The notes: a model not told the origin generated them from the letters alone. Positions 25,946 through 35,358 are shown, counted from the stretch's first letter. The stretch: 64,000 nt of DNA from Acidobacteriota bacterium (GCA_016192145.1 JACPUT010000017.1:1-64000); one strand, 5' to 3'. Numbers and translations: made by a program.

Positions 25946-27582
25946 GCCCCGCCGAGGCCCTGGGCCAGGCCCTGCTCCACGCCCTCTGGCAGGGGGCGTT
26001 ATTGGCCCTCGCCGCGGCCGTGGCGCTGGGCCTGACGGCCCGGGCCTCAGCCGCGTTCCGGCACGGGGTGGGCATGGTCTTCCTGTGCCTGATGGCCCTG
26101 GTGCCCATCCTCACCTTCTGGCTGTTGTTGAGCCCGGATGCTTCACTGGAATCGGCCCCCACGGTCGGGGCCACGATGGCCCCCCAGGTGCTGGCGCATG
26201 CGGGCGGTTCCTTTTCCAATCTCTGCATGGAGTGGCTGCCCTGGGCCTGGGTCACGGGCCTGAGCCTGATGTTGGCGCGCCTGGCGGGGGGCTGGTGGGT
26301 GGTGCGGGACCTGCTCCGGCAGGAGCATCACGCCCCGCCTGCGGAATGGCTGGATCGCATCGAACATCTGGCGGCGCGGATGGGGTTGCATCGCGCCTTC
26401 GAGGTGCGCCTCACGGCGTCCCTGGGCCTGCCCTGCAGCGCCCGGGCCTGGCGGCCCGTCATCTGGATACCCCTCGCGATGTTGTCGAACCTGTCGCCGC
26501 TCCACCTCGAGGCCGTGCTCCTGCATGAGATGGCCCACGTGAAGCGGTTGGATTGGATCTGGAATGGCCTGCAGTCCTTCATCGAATCGCTGTTGTTCTT
26601 CCATCCTGGCGTGTGGTGGCTCAGCCGCCGCGTTCGCATCGAGCGCGAGCATGCCTGTGACGATCTCGCGGTGGCCCTGTGTGGGGACGCCATCGCCCTG
26701 GCCGAGGCCCTCGCCACACTCGAGGGTCTCCACTCCCAACCCCGCATGTTGGCGCTCGCAGCCAACGGAGGTTCACTCATGAACCGCATCAAACGACTCC
26801 TGAACCCGGAGCTGCCGCCCCGCTTCCCCGCGCGGGCCGCCCTCCTCACCCTGATCTGCGCCGGGGGCGTGTTCGCCGCCGCCCGCCTGGAGGCCCGGCA
26901 GACGCCGAAGGCCACGCCCATCGTTCCAGTGCCCCCCAAAGCCGGTCTGAGCCCCACGGGCGATTCCCAGACGATCACGATCGTCGAAGACGATGGCCAG
27001 CGCCGGGAGTACAGGACCTGGACCGACCGCAACGGCCAGGTGCAGGAATCCTATTCGGAGAACGGTATATCCAAGCCCGTGGATGCGAAGGTGCACCAGT
27101 GGCTGGCCGATGAACGCAAACGGGAAGCCGAGGAGGAGGCCCGCGCCCAGGTGGAGGAAGCGAAGGCGGAACTGGAATCCCGCCGGGCTGAGCTGGAGGC
27201 CCTGAAAGCCCGGGAGCATGAGCTTCGCAGCACGCTGGAATCGGAACGGCATCGGCTGGGCGCCCAGGCGGCCCGCCTGAACCAGGAACTGGATCGTTTC
27301 CGCGCCGAATCGGACAAGCTCGCGCAGGAGACCGAAAAGCTGGAAGAGGCCGCCTTCGAGCAGCGCCAGGATTCGCTCGATGGCATGCTCGATCGCATCG
27401 AAGAGGGCCTGGAGCCCGCGGATGAGGATTGCGCGCCTCCCGCGCCACCGGCGCCCCCCAAGCCGCCCAGGGCGCCAGCACCTCCCCCGCCGCCACCCGC
27501 TCCCCGCAGGCAGGGCAGCCGGGTTCCCCCTGCGCCGCCCGCGCCTCCGGCCCCTCCAGCGGCGCCAGCTCCGAGAATCTGA
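25942..27582 (+). CDS. BlaR1-like M56 membrane metalloprotease with coiled-coil and Pro/Ala-rich tail
   Basis: The 546-residue protein has N-terminal membrane helices (about residues 12-30, 36-56 and 95-110). A zinc protease domain follows, with HEMAH (H195, E196, H199) and the downstream EREHACDDLAV motif. The last membrane helix is at about 292-312 (AALLTLICAGGVFAAA). Unlike BlaR1 it has no penicillin-binding sensor domain. Instead it has a periplasmic region with a beta-rich strip (QTITIVEDDGQRREYRTW), a long charged coiled coil (about 385-475) and a tail of repeated proline and alanine. The protease should cleave the BlaI-type repressor when the outer part senses a signal. What it senses is unknown. 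Confidence 0.85.
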   Translation: MSPAEALGQALLHALWQGALLALAAAVALGLTARASAAFRHGVGMVFLCLMALVPILTFWLLLSPDASLESAPTVGATMAPQVLAHAGGSFSNLCMEWLPWAWVTGLSLMLARLAGGWWVVRDLLRQEHHAPPAEWLDRIEHLAARMGLHRAFEVRLTASLGLPCSARAWRPVIWIPLAMLSNLSPLHLEAVLLHEMAHVKRLDWIWNGLQSFIESLLFFHPGVWWLSRRVRIEREHACDDLAVALCGDAIALAEALATLEGLHSQPRMLALAANGGSLMNRIKRLLNPELPPRFPARAALLTLICAGGVFAAARLEARQTPKATPIVPVPPKAGLSPTGDSQTITIVEDDGQRREYRTWTDRNGQVQESYSENGISKPVDAKVHQWLADERKREAEEEARAQVEEAKAELESRRAELEALKAREHELRSTLESERHRLGAQAARLNQELDRFRAESDKLAQETEKLEEAAFEQRQDSLDGMLDRIEEGLEPADEDCAPPAPPAPPKPPRAPAPPPPPPAPRRQGSRVPPAPPAPPAPPAAPAPRI

Positions 27583-27611
27583 ACCCGGCGGACGGGCGCC
27601 TCGGATCCCAC

Positions 27612-27655
27612 CCCATTCCCGGGACACGGCCATTGCGCCGTGTCCCGGGAATGGG
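27612..27655. terminator. Perfect 19-bp inverted repeat between convergent genes
   Basis: Arms at 27612-27630 and 27637-27655 are perfectly complementary with the 6-nt loop CATTGC. The repeat abuts the stop codon of the carbamoyltransferase. No U tract follows on either strand, so termination by this stem alone is uncertain, although its position between two converging genes fits that role. Confidence 0.6.
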
Positions 27656-29389
27656 TCATCTGGATACGCTCCCGGAGGCCTTCGCGGGTTTGGAGATCAG
27701 GAACGGGCCCAATGCGAGGTGGACGAGCCCCGAGCGCTGCATCACGTCGATGGCTTCATCCGGTGAGGAGACGATGGGCTCGCCGTGGATGTTGAAGGAG
27801 GTGTTGAGCAGGGCCCCGCGTCCGGTCTTCTCCTGGAACAGTTCCAGGACCCGGTGATAGGAGGCGTTGCTTTCGCGGGTGACCACCTGGGGGCGGATCG
27901 TTCCGTCCTCCGGGTGGCAGGCGGCTTTCACTTCCTCGGTGTGGAGGGAGTCGAAGGCGAGGATCATGTAGGGGGCCTCGATCCGCTTGGGATTGTGGAT
28001 GTAGCGGTCCGCGTGTTCCGCCATGACGGAAGGCGCGAAGGGCATCCAGAAATCGCGGCTCTTGATGGCCTTGTTCACGACCTTCACGACGTCGGGTCGG
28101 GTGGGATCTCCGAGGATGGCCCGGTTGCCCAGGGAACGGGCGCCGAATTCCTCCCGGCCCGCCGCGCGGGCGACGACCTCCCCCCGGGTGAGGAGCTCGG
28201 CGATGGACGCCTCGATGCTGGCGGGGCGGCTCACCTCCCAACCGAGTTCGCGGGCCCGGGAGGCCGCCTGTACGTAGGATTCCGGCGTGGGCTCCGGCCC
28301 GAGGTAGAGGGTTTGCAGCGGCTCGATGAGGTGGGCCTCGCCACGGTCGGCCATGAAGGCCCAGGCCGCGCCGAAGGCGTTGGTCTCATCCCCGCAGGAC
28401 GGAAAGACGAACAGGTCGTCCACCTCGGGGAGTTCGCCGATGCACTTGTTGAGCTTCACATTCATGAACACCCCGCCGGAGAGGCGGAGCTTGCGGCGCC
28501 CGGTCCGGCGCAACCAGCCCTGGACCCATGCGGTGAGGAACTCCTCCGTGAAGGCCTGAAGCCCCGCGCAGACGTGATCGAAGCGGGTGAACTCCAGGCG
28601 GTCCCGCCAGTACTCGTAGGAGAACATCATGGTTGGAACGCCCGGAGCCAGGCTCCAGGTGCCGTCCTCCTTGAGCTGGAAGGCGCTCCGGAAGATCGCC
28701 TGCGCCTTCTCTGCCGGGGCGCCGCCGGCATAGGGGGCCATTCCCATGAGCTTGTACTCATGCTCCAGGGGCACCATCGACAGGAGCGCCGTGAGAACCG
28801 ACCAGAGGTTCCCGACGGAGTGGGCCTCCCCCACTGAGGCGAGGCGCTTGAGCCGCCCATCCGCCTCCGGGATGGAAACGGTGGCGCACAGGGAATCCCC
28901 CGCGCCGTCGATCGTCACCACGAGGGCCGCCGGATCGGCCCCTGGGCCGAAGTAGGCCGAGGTCGCATGGCAGAGGTGGTGATCGATGCTGTGGATCCGC
29001 GCCCGCGGCACGCCGTGCGCCATCAGAATCCCAATGTGGGCTTCCCGCCGCATCCGATGCGCCCGGGCGCGCAAGGGGGTGCTCCGGAGCAACCGCCTGA
29101 GCTGGCCCATGGGTTTCACCATCTGTTTGTAGCTGCGGATGCGGGCGGAGCGGTCCGCCTCCTGGAGCCCATGCTCGTGGTAGGTCTCCAGACCGCCGAA
29201 GACCCAGGCATCCACCTCCTGCCAGGAGAGCCCCTCCCCGGCTAGGAGCCGCTCGATGGCCACACCCGGGAAGCCGCTCTTGTTCTTGACTCGCGTGGGT
29301 CGCTCTTCCTGCAGGCCGGAGAGTACACGGCCATCCCGGATCAGAACGGCGGAGGCGGTGTGGCTGGCGTTGATGCCGCAGATCAGCAT
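27656..29389 (-). CDS. NodU/CmcH-family carbamoyltransferase
   Basis: The 577-residue enzyme belongs to the family that moves the carbamoyl group from carbamoyl phosphate, through a carbamoyladenylate, onto sugars or antibiotics. The N-terminal Kae1-like domain has MLICGINASHTASAVLIRDG, the iron-binding DHHLCHATSAYF and VTIDGAGDS. HEYKLMGMAPY follows. The C-terminal YrdC-like domain has GREEFGARSLGNRAILGDP and ALLNTSFNIHGEPIVSSPDE. Length is normal. It is monocistronic between two convergent or divergent neighbours. Carbamoylation of a surface glycan is the most likely role given the many envelope genes, but no glycosyltransferase is adjacent. Confidence 0.9.
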   Translation of the reverse strand: MLICGINASHTASAVLIRDGRVLSGLQEERPTRVKNKSGFPGVAIERLLAGEGLSWQEVDAWVFGGLETYHEHGLQEADRSARIRSYKQMVKPMGQLRRLLRSTPLRARAHRMRREAHIGILMAHGVPRARIHSIDHHLCHATSAYFGPGADPAALVVTIDGAGDSLCATVSIPEADGRLKRLASVGEAHSVGNLWSVLTALLSMVPLEHEYKLMGMAPYAGGAPAEKAQAIFRSAFQLKEDGTWSLAPGVPTMMFSYEYWRDRLEFTRFDHVCAGLQAFTEEFLTAWVQGWLRRTGRRKLRLSGGVFMNVKLNKCIGELPEVDDLFVFPSCGDETNAFGAAWAFMADRGEAHLIEPLQTLYLGPEPTPESYVQAASRARELGWEVSRPASIEASIAELLTRGEVVARAAGREEFGARSLGNRAILGDPTRPDVVKVVNKAIKSRDFWMPFAPSVMAEHADRYIHNPKRIEAPYMILAFDSLHTEEVKAACHPEDGTIRPQVVTRESNASYHRVLELFQEKTGRGALLNTSFNIHGEPIVSSPDEAIDVMQRSGLVHLALGPFLISKPAKASGSVSR

Positions 29390-29708
29390 GGGGCTCCTGT
29401 TCTCAGATCGGTCGGGGCCTGGAGGTGGCTGGAGGATTCCTTTTGGAAAGTAGACTTAGTTTAGGATGAATATCTGTTATTTCCATCACAGATCGCGGGT
29501 GACTTGCGACTGAACCGGACTCGGCGTGCCGCAGGGAGTTGCCCTCCCCCTGGGCGGTGGCATGCCGGGCGGGCGCAGCGCGACGAGGGCGCCGCGGGGG
29601 CCTTCAGGGCGGCCTGAAGCCTGACAGGGAGGGGGCCGCCGGGTACCCTGGAAGGGGGGCCCGGGGCGCGGTGATTCGACGGCGCGACGGTCTCCGCCTG
29701 AGGGGGCC
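29390..29708. other. Divergent upstream region of carbamoyltransferase and purL
   Basis: This 319-bp stretch has no supported gene. An AT-rich patch at about 29441-29490 probably holds the promoter of the minus-strand carbamoyltransferase. A small inverted repeat (CTTCAGG, loop GCGG, CCTGAAG at about 29604-29621) lies 90 bp before purL. No purine-type riboswitch core was found. Confidence 0.4.
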
Positions 29709-32700
29709 ATGGCCGTGATCCGCCGTCTGTTCGTCCAGAAGAAGTCCGAGTTCGCCGTGGAGGCGAGGCACATCCTCCATGACCTCCGGGACAACCTGGG
29801 CGTGAACACCCTGCAGGACCTCCGCCTCGTCATCCGATACGACGTGCAGGGTCTGGAGCCCGCGGCCCTCACTGCCGCCACCTGGACGGTGTTCGCCGAA
29901 GCCCCCCTGGACGACGTCTTCGAGGAAAGCCTCCCCCTCGCCGCCGATGAAATCGCCTTCGCCGTGGAGTACCTGCCCGGCCAGTACGACCAGCGCGCCG
30001 ACAGCGCCGCCCAGTGCCTCCAGCTCCTCCTCCACGGCCAGCGGCCCGTCGTGGCGGCCGCGAAGGTCTTCGTGCTCAAGGGTGCCGTGGCCGCCGAGGA
30101 GGTGGCCCGCATCAAGGCATATCTCGTGAACCCGGTGGACAGCCGCGAGGCGGCCGCCGCCAAGCCCGCCACCCTCACCCCCGCCGCGCCCCCGCCGGAC
30201 GAGGTGCCCGTGATGACGGGCTTCCGCACGGCCGACGATGCGGCGCTGCTGGGTTTCCAGTCCCAGCTGGGCATGGCCATGAGCCTCGCGGACCTCAAGC
30301 ACACCCAGACGTACTTCCGCGACGAGGAGCAGCGCGATCCCAGCGAAACCGAGCTGCGCATGCTCGACACCTACTGGTCCGACCACTGCCGCCACACCAC
30401 CTTCCTCACGGAGCTGAAGGATGTCGCCGTAGATCCGTCTCCCCTTGCCGCGCCCATCGCCCGCGCCTATTCGGAGTACCAAGCCCTGCGCGCCAAGGCC
30501 TTCGGGGAAAAGCTCGGCCAGAAACCCGAGTGCCTCATGGACATGGCCCTCCTGCCGGCCCGCGTGCTGCGCCAGCAGGGCAAGCTGGATGACCAGGAGA
30601 TCAGCAGCGAGATCAATGCCTGCTCGGTGATCGTGGACGTGGACAACACCGCCGCCCCTGGAGGTAGGGAGGAATGGTTGTTCATGTTCAAGAACGAGAC
30701 CCACAACCACCCCACGGAGATCGAGCCCTTCGGCGGCGCGGCCACCTGCCTGGGCGGCGCCATCCGCGATCCCCTCAGCGGCCGCAGCTACGTGTACCAG
30801 TCCATGCGCGTCACGGGCTGCGCCGACCCCCGCCAGGCCGTGAAGGACACGCTGCCGGGCAAGCTGCCCCAGCGGAAGATCACCACCGAGGCCGCCAACG
30901 GCTTCGCCTCCTACGGCAACCAGATCGGCCTCACCACCGGGCAGGTCACCGAGATCTACGACCCCGGCTACGTGGCCAAGCGCATGGAGATCGGCGCCGT
31001 GGTGGGGGCCGCCCCCCGCGCGCAGGTGCGCCGCGAAGAGCCCCTGCCCGGCGACATCATCGTGCTGGTGGGCGGGCGCACGGGCCGCGATGGCGTCGGC
31101 GGCGCCACGGGCAGCTCCAAGTCCCACACGGAAGAGAGCCTTGAGAAAAGCGGCGCCGAGGTGCAGAAGGGCGACGCCCCCATGGAGCGCAAGCTCCAGC
31201 GCCTCTTCCGCAATCCCGACTTCTGCCACCTCGTGAAGAAGTGCAACGACTTCGGCGCCGGCGGTGTGAGCGTCGCCATCGGCGAGCTGGCGGACGGCCT
31301 CGACATCAACCTCGACGTGGTGCCCAAGAAGTACGACGGCCTCAATGGCACCGAGCTCGCCATCGCCGAGAGCCAGGAGCGCATGGCCGTGGTGGTGGCC
31401 GCCGCGGACCGGGACGCCATCCTCGCTTTCGCGGACGCGGAGAACCTGGAGGCCACGGTGGTGGCCACGGTCACGGAGGAGAAGCGCCTGCGCATGACCT
31501 GGCGCGGCCAGCGCCTCGTGGACCTCTCCCGGGAGTTCCTGGACAGCAACGGTGCCCCCCAGACGGCCACGGCCCGCATCATGGCCCCCGCGGCCGCCAC
31601 CCCCTTCGAGGCCAAGCCCGTGGACGGCGACCTCGCCGCCGCATGGGCCGCCGCCCTGCAGGACCTCAACAGCTGCTCCCAGCGGGGCCTCGTGGAGAAG
31701 TTCGACAGCACCATCGGCGCGGCCACGGTGCTCCTGCCCTACGGCGGTCGCCGCCGCCGCACGCCCAGCGACACCATGGTCGCCAAGTTCCCCGTGCTGG
31801 GCGGCGAGACGCGCACGGCCTCGGCCATGAGCCACGCCTTCTTCCCGGCCATCAGCCGCTGGAGCCCCTTCCACGGCTCCGTGTGGGCCCACGTGCAAGC
31901 CGCCGCCAAGCTCGTGGCCATCGGCGCCGACCGCCGGATGCTGCGCTTCACCCTGCAGGAGTACTTCGGCAAGCTGCTCCAGGACCCCCAGCGCTGGGGC
32001 CAGCCCACGGCCGCCCTGCTGGGCGCCCTGCACGCCGAGATGGCCCTGGAGACTCCGGCCATCGGCGGCAAGGACAGCATGAGCGGCACCTTCAAGGACA
32101 TCGACGTGCCGCCCACCCTCGTGGCCTTCGCCGCCACCACCGTGAAGGCGGATCAGGTGGTGAGCTGCGAGTTCAAGCGAGCCGGCAGCGACGTGGTGAT
32201 GCTCGAGCTGCCCCGCACGGCCGACCAGCTCCCCCACTGGACGAGCCTCTACCCCCTCTACGGGCGCATGAGCGCCCTCGTCCGCGAGGGCCACGTGCTC
32301 GCCGCCCGCGCCCTGGGCATGGATGGTCTCGCCCCGGCCCTCAGCGTCATGGCCTTCGGCAACGCCCTCGGCCTGGAGCTGGAGGCCATGGATGCCAGCG
32401 ACTGGTTCGCCCCTCGCCCCGGCTGCTTCGTGGCCGAGTTCCCCGCGGGCTCCAACCTGGACGGCCTCCTCAAGGGCCTCATCTGGCGCCGCCTGGGCCG
32501 CACCGTGGCCGAGCCCGTGGTCAAAGTGGGCAAGGTCGCCATGGATCTCATGAAGCTGGAGCAGGCCTGGGAGGCCCCCCTGGAGCCCATCTTCCCCACC
32601 CGGATCACCGAGCCCGTTCCTGCCCTCCCGGCCTTTCAACCCTGCACTGCGGCGGAACGCCGCAGTGCAGCTGTGAAGGTCGCAAGGCCGAAGGTGGTTC

Positions 32701-33479
32701 TCACGGTCTTCCCCGGCACCAACTGCGAGTACGACTGCGCCGAGGCCTTCCGCCGCGCGGGCGCCGAGACGGAGACCCTGGTCTTCCGCAACCTCACGGC
32801 CGCGGCCGTGGAGGAGAGCCTGGAGGCCTTCAGCGCCGCCATCCGCCGCAGCCAGATCGTGATGATCCCCGGCGGCTTCTCCGCGGGTGACGAGCCCGAG
32901 GGCAGCGGCAAGTTCATCGCCGCCGCCTTCCGCAACGCCAAGCTCAAGGACGCCGTGCATGAGCTGCTGCAGCGGCGGGATGGCCTCGTGCTGGGCATCT
33001 GCAACGGCTTCCAGGCCCTCATCAAGCTGGGCCTCGTGCCCCATGGTGAGATCCGCGAGCAGGATCCCGGCAGCCCCACCCTCACCTTCAACAACCTCCG
33101 CTACACGAGCCGCATGGCCACCACCCGCGTCACCTCCAACCAGAGCCCCTGGTTCAGCAAGCTGCAGGCAGGCGACACCCACACCGTGGCCATCGCCCAC
33201 GGCGAGGGCCGTATCGTGGGCCCCGACGCCACCCTGCGCCAGCTGCTCGCTTCAGGCCAAGTGGCCACCCAGTACGTGGATCCCACGGGCCAGCCCACCC
33301 TCGACAGCGAGTACAACCCCAATGGCAGCGCCTTCGGCATCGAAGCCCTCACCAGCCCCGACGGCCGCGTCCTCGGCAAGATGGCCCATGCCGAACGCTT
33401 CACGGCGAATGTCTGGAAGAACGCTTACGGGGAATTCGATATGAAGCTGTTCGAAGCGGGCGTCGAGTACTTCAAGTAA
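29709..33479 (+). CDS. purL: Phosphoribosylformylglycinamidine synthase, single-chain
   Basis: The 1256-residue enzyme converts FGAR to FGAM with glutamine and ATP in purine synthesis. It is the large type that fuses the PurS-like, synthase and glutaminase parts. Visible segments are the N-terminal linker domain, MLDTYWSDHCRHTTFLTEL, FKNETHNHPTEIEPFGGAAT and VGGRTGRDGVGGATGSS. The C-terminal class I glutaminase starts at about residue 995 (VVLTVFPGTNCEYDCAEAF). Its nucleophile Cys is in LGICNGFQAL and its His in IAHGEGRIVG. At the linker before the glutaminase a perfect 13-bp palindrome encodes CTAAERRSAAV, apparently an in-frame insertion. A run of alternative smaller PurS and PurQ genes is absent, consistent with the fused form. 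Confidence 0.96.
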   Translation: MAVIRRLFVQKKSEFAVEARHILHDLRDNLGVNTLQDLRLVIRYDVQGLEPAALTAATWTVFAEAPLDDVFEESLPLAADEIAFAVEYLPGQYDQRADSAAQCLQLLLHGQRPVVAAAKVFVLKGAVAAEEVARIKAYLVNPVDSREAAAAKPATLTPAAPPPDEVPVMTGFRTADDAALLGFQSQLGMAMSLADLKHTQTYFRDEEQRDPSETELRMLDTYWSDHCRHTTFLTELKDVAVDPSPLAAPIARAYSEYQALRAKAFGEKLGQKPECLMDMALLPARVLRQQGKLDDQEISSEINACSVIVDVDNTAAPGGREEWLFMFKNETHNHPTEIEPFGGAATCLGGAIRDPLSGRSYVYQSMRVTGCADPRQAVKDTLPGKLPQRKITTEAANGFASYGNQIGLTTGQVTEIYDPGYVAKRMEIGAVVGAAPRAQVRREEPLPGDIIVLVGGRTGRDGVGGATGSSKSHTEESLEKSGAEVQKGDAPMERKLQRLFRNPDFCHLVKKCNDFGAGGVSVAIGELADGLDINLDVVPKKYDGLNGTELAIAESQERMAVVVAAADRDAILAFADAENLEATVVATVTEEKRLRMTWRGQRLVDLSREFLDSNGAPQTATARIMAPAAATPFEAKPVDGDLAAAWAAALQDLNSCSQRGLVEKFDSTIGAATVLLPYGGRRRRTPSDTMVAKFPVLGGETRTASAMSHAFFPAISRWSPFHGSVWAHVQAAAKLVAIGADRRMLRFTLQEYFGKLLQDPQRWGQPTAALLGALHAEMALETPAIGGKDSMSGTFKDIDVPPTLVAFAATTVKADQVVSCEFKRAGSDVVMLELPRTADQLPHWTSLYPLYGRMSALVREGHVLAARALGMDGLAPALSVMAFGNALGLELEAMDASDWFAPRPGCFVAEFPAGSNLDGLLKGLIWRRLGRTVAEPVVKVGKVAMDLMKLEQAWEAPLEPIFPTRITEPVPALPAFQPCTAAERRSAAVKVARPKVVLTVFPGTNCEYDCAEAFRRAGAETETLVFRNLTAAAVEESLEAFSAAIRRSQIVMIPGGFSAGDEPEGSGKFIAAAFRNAKLKDAVHELLQRRDGLVLGICNGFQALIKLGLVPHGEIREQDPGSPTLTFNNLRYTSRMATTRVTSNQSPWFSKLQAGDTHTVAIAHGEGRIVGPDATLRQLLASGQVATQYVDPTGQPTLDSEYNPNGSAFGIEALTSPDGRVLGKMAHAERFTANVWKNAYGEFDMKLFEAGVEYFK
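32642..32670. repeat. In-frame palindromic insertion in purL
   Basis: The arms CTGCACTGCGGCG (32642-32654) and CGCCGCAGTGCAG (32658-32670) are perfectly complementary around GAA. They lie in the interdomain linker and preserve the frame. Flanking codons fit normal purL composition, so this looks like a small palindromic element tolerated at a loop. Confidence 0.7.
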
Positions 33480-33504
33480 TGAGTAGCTCGCTGGGACTTA
33501 GGAC

Positions 33505-33585
33505 GTTAACCGCGAATGGCGCGAATGTACGCGAATGAAGATTTGGATTTTTGCTTCGCGTACATTCGCGTCATTCGCGGTTAAC
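33505..33585. repeat. Intergenic long inverted repeat of CGCGAATG units
   Basis: The outer arms GTTAACCGCGAATG (33505-33518) and CATTCGCGGTTAAC (33572-33585) and the inner 16-bp arms (33520-33535, 33555-33570) are perfect. The element lies between the converging purL and glutaminase genes. Units match those of the repeat at 23926-24016. Confidence 0.8.
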
Positions 33586-33592
33586 TTCCATT

Positions 33593-34504
33593 TCAGAACA
33601 CCGACCAGCCCGTCTTCGTCGTGAAGCGGTCCAGCGCCTCGACGCCCGCCACGCTGTTGCCGTGGCTGTCCAGGGCGGGGCCCCAGGCGCAGAGGACGCC
33701 GCGCTCGGGGAGGATGGCGAGGAGGCCGCCGCCGACGCCGCTCTTGCCGGGGAGGCCCACGCGGTAGGCGAAGTCGCCGGCGGCGTCATAGGTGCCGCAG
33801 GTGAGCATGACGGAGTTGACGCGCTTGGCTTCGCTGCGGCTGAAGAGGCGGGTGCCGTCGGCGCGGAGGCCGTGGTTGGCGAGGAAGAGGGCGGCTTGGG
33901 CGAGCCCTTCACAGGTCATGGCGATGGAGCATTGGTCGAAGTAGGCCTGCAGCACCGTGTCCACCGGGTTCACCAGGCGGTTGTGGCTGGCGAGGAAGTG
34001 GGCGAGGGCGGCGTTGCGGTGGCCCTTCTCAGCTTCGGAGGCGGCCACGGCCTCATCCACGTGGGCGGCGCCGGCGCCGGCCTCGGCGTTCAGGAACGAG
34101 ACCAGCTCGGTGGAGGCATTCCCGCGGAGGGAGATCAGCCGGTCCGTCACCACCAACGCGCCCGCGTTGATGAAGGGGTTGCGGGGCAGGCCCTTCTCGT
34201 ACTCCAGCTGCACGAGGGAGTTGAAGGGGTTGCCGGAGGGTTCGCGGCCGACGCGATCCCAGAGGGCTTCCCCGTCCCGGGCGAGCACGAGGGCCAGCGT
34301 GAACACCTTGGAGATGCTCTGGATGGAGAAGGGCGTTTGCCAGTCACCGGTGCCGAGGACCTGGCCATCCATGGTGGCCAGGGCGAGGCCGAAGCGCCGG
34401 GGATCCACCGAAGCCAGGGCCGGGATGTAATCGGCCACCTTGCCCTCCCCCAGGACGGGGGCCGTTTCGCGGGCGATATCGGTTAGGAGGGACTGGAGAT
34501 CCAT
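33593..34504 (-). CDS. glsA: Glutaminase A
   Basis: The 303-residue enzyme hydrolyses glutamine to glutamate and ammonia. The beta-lactamase-like serine-lysine site is in FSIQSISKVFTLALVL (S-x-x-K). Other family blocks are VGREPSGNPFNSL, LPRNPFINAGALVVTD and TCGTYDAAGDFAYRVGLPGK, then SGVGGGLLAILP near the C terminus. Length is normal. It is convergent with purL and lies 26 bp downstream of the barrel gene on the same strand. Confidence 0.94.
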   Translation of the reverse strand: MDLQSLLTDIARETAPVLGEGKVADYIPALASVDPRRFGLALATMDGQVLGTGDWQTPFSIQSISKVFTLALVLARDGEALWDRVGREPSGNPFNSLVQLEYEKGLPRNPFINAGALVVTDRLISLRGNASTELVSFLNAEAGAGAAHVDEAVAASEAEKGHRNAALAHFLASHNRLVNPVDTVLQAYFDQCSIAMTCEGLAQAALFLANHGLRADGTRLFSRSEAKRVNSVMLTCGTYDAAGDFAYRVGLPGKSGVGGGLLAILPERGVLCAWGPALDSHGNSVAGVEALDRFTTKTGWSVF

Positions 34505-34530
34505 GCCCCCTGTGTATCACGGCACCGGGG

Positions 34531-35358
34531 TCAGAATCGGTAAGTTGCCCCCAATTCCACGCTGAGGGCCCGCTTGAGACCGTCGGTGTTATCGGGGCGT
34601 TTGAAGAGGGGCAGGGCCAAGCGGGTTTCCAGGGACCACCCCCGATCGAGGGGCAGGCTGAGGCCGCCCACCAGGTTCACCTGCAGGCGGTCGCTGTCGG
34701 GCAGGGTGCGGATGGACCCATCGGGTTCCCGCAGATCGGACCGGCCCAGGCGTTGGATGGCCACGGCCTTGAGGCTACCGCCGACTTGGCCGAGGCTGCC
34801 TCGGGCACCCAGGTGGAAAAGCAGGTCATCCCCCCGCTTCAGGGGCTCCTGGCCGTTCGCGCTGCGGGCCCCCGCCTTTTGATAGCCCAGACCCAGCTCC
34901 CAGCTGGGCGCGTCGAGCCGTAAGCCCACCAGGGGATCCGTGCTCCCCAGGCCCAGCTGATACCGCTGGGGAAGGGCGGCGGCGTCGTCCTCGCCCGTGG
35001 CGAATCGGGCGCCAAGCTGGCCTGAGAGGCGGCCCCAGGATCCTTCTGCGAGGGACTGCTCCACCACGAGGATGGCGTCCCCCAGGCCCGAGGTGGAGCC
35101 GTAGGGGCCGCTCACTCGGCCGAAGGGAAGCACGGCCGTGACAGAAGTGCGGGGCCCCAGTCGGAACTGCCCCTCCAGTCGCAGGGATTGAAACGTGAGG
35201 TCATCCGGCGATCCGCTTCGGCCGTACTGCCCGACGAGCGATATCCGATGGCCGGATGTCGGGGTGGCGCGTTCCAAGGCGCAGACGCCGGCATCGGAGC
35301 ACTGGGCGAAGAGCGGAAGGGCGAGCATCGGGAAGACGATGGGTCGGAGGACGGGCAA
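34531..35358 (-). CDS. Outer-membrane beta-barrel protein with an N-terminal CxxxxxC motif
   Basis: The 275-residue protein has a signal peptide (about residues 1-18, cleaved near LFAQ). The mature end then shows CSDAGVC, a pair of cysteines five residues apart. The rest alternates polar and hydrophobic residues as in a barrel (RISLVGQYGRSG, ARFATGEDDAAAL, RLALPLFKRPDN) and ends ELGATYRF with a terminal Phe. It resembles transport-type barrels of the phenol-degradation family in layout, but the function is not recognised. It may be co-transcribed with the HtrA-like protease gene just upstream (66 bp). Confidence 0.65.
   Translation of the reverse strand: MPVLRPIVFPMLALPLFAQCSDAGVCALERATPTSGHRISLVGQYGRSGSPDDLTFQSLRLEGQFRLGPRTSVTAVLPFGRVSGPYGSTSGLGDAILVVEQSLAEGSWGRLSGQLGARFATGEDDAAALPQRYQLGLGSTDPLVGLRLDAPSWELGLGYQKAGARSANGQEPLKRGDDLLFHLGARGSLGQVGGSLKAVAIQRLGRSDLREPDGSIRTLPDSDRLQVNLVGGLSLPLDRGWSLETRLALPLFKRPDNTDGLKRALSVELGATYRF

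Noticed and set aside
29604-33200. Very long open frame on the minus strand opposite purL
   Set aside because: purL has clear motifs along its full length. The antisense frame is a by-product of high GC codon bias, rich in Gly/His/Ala/Leu with no family pattern.
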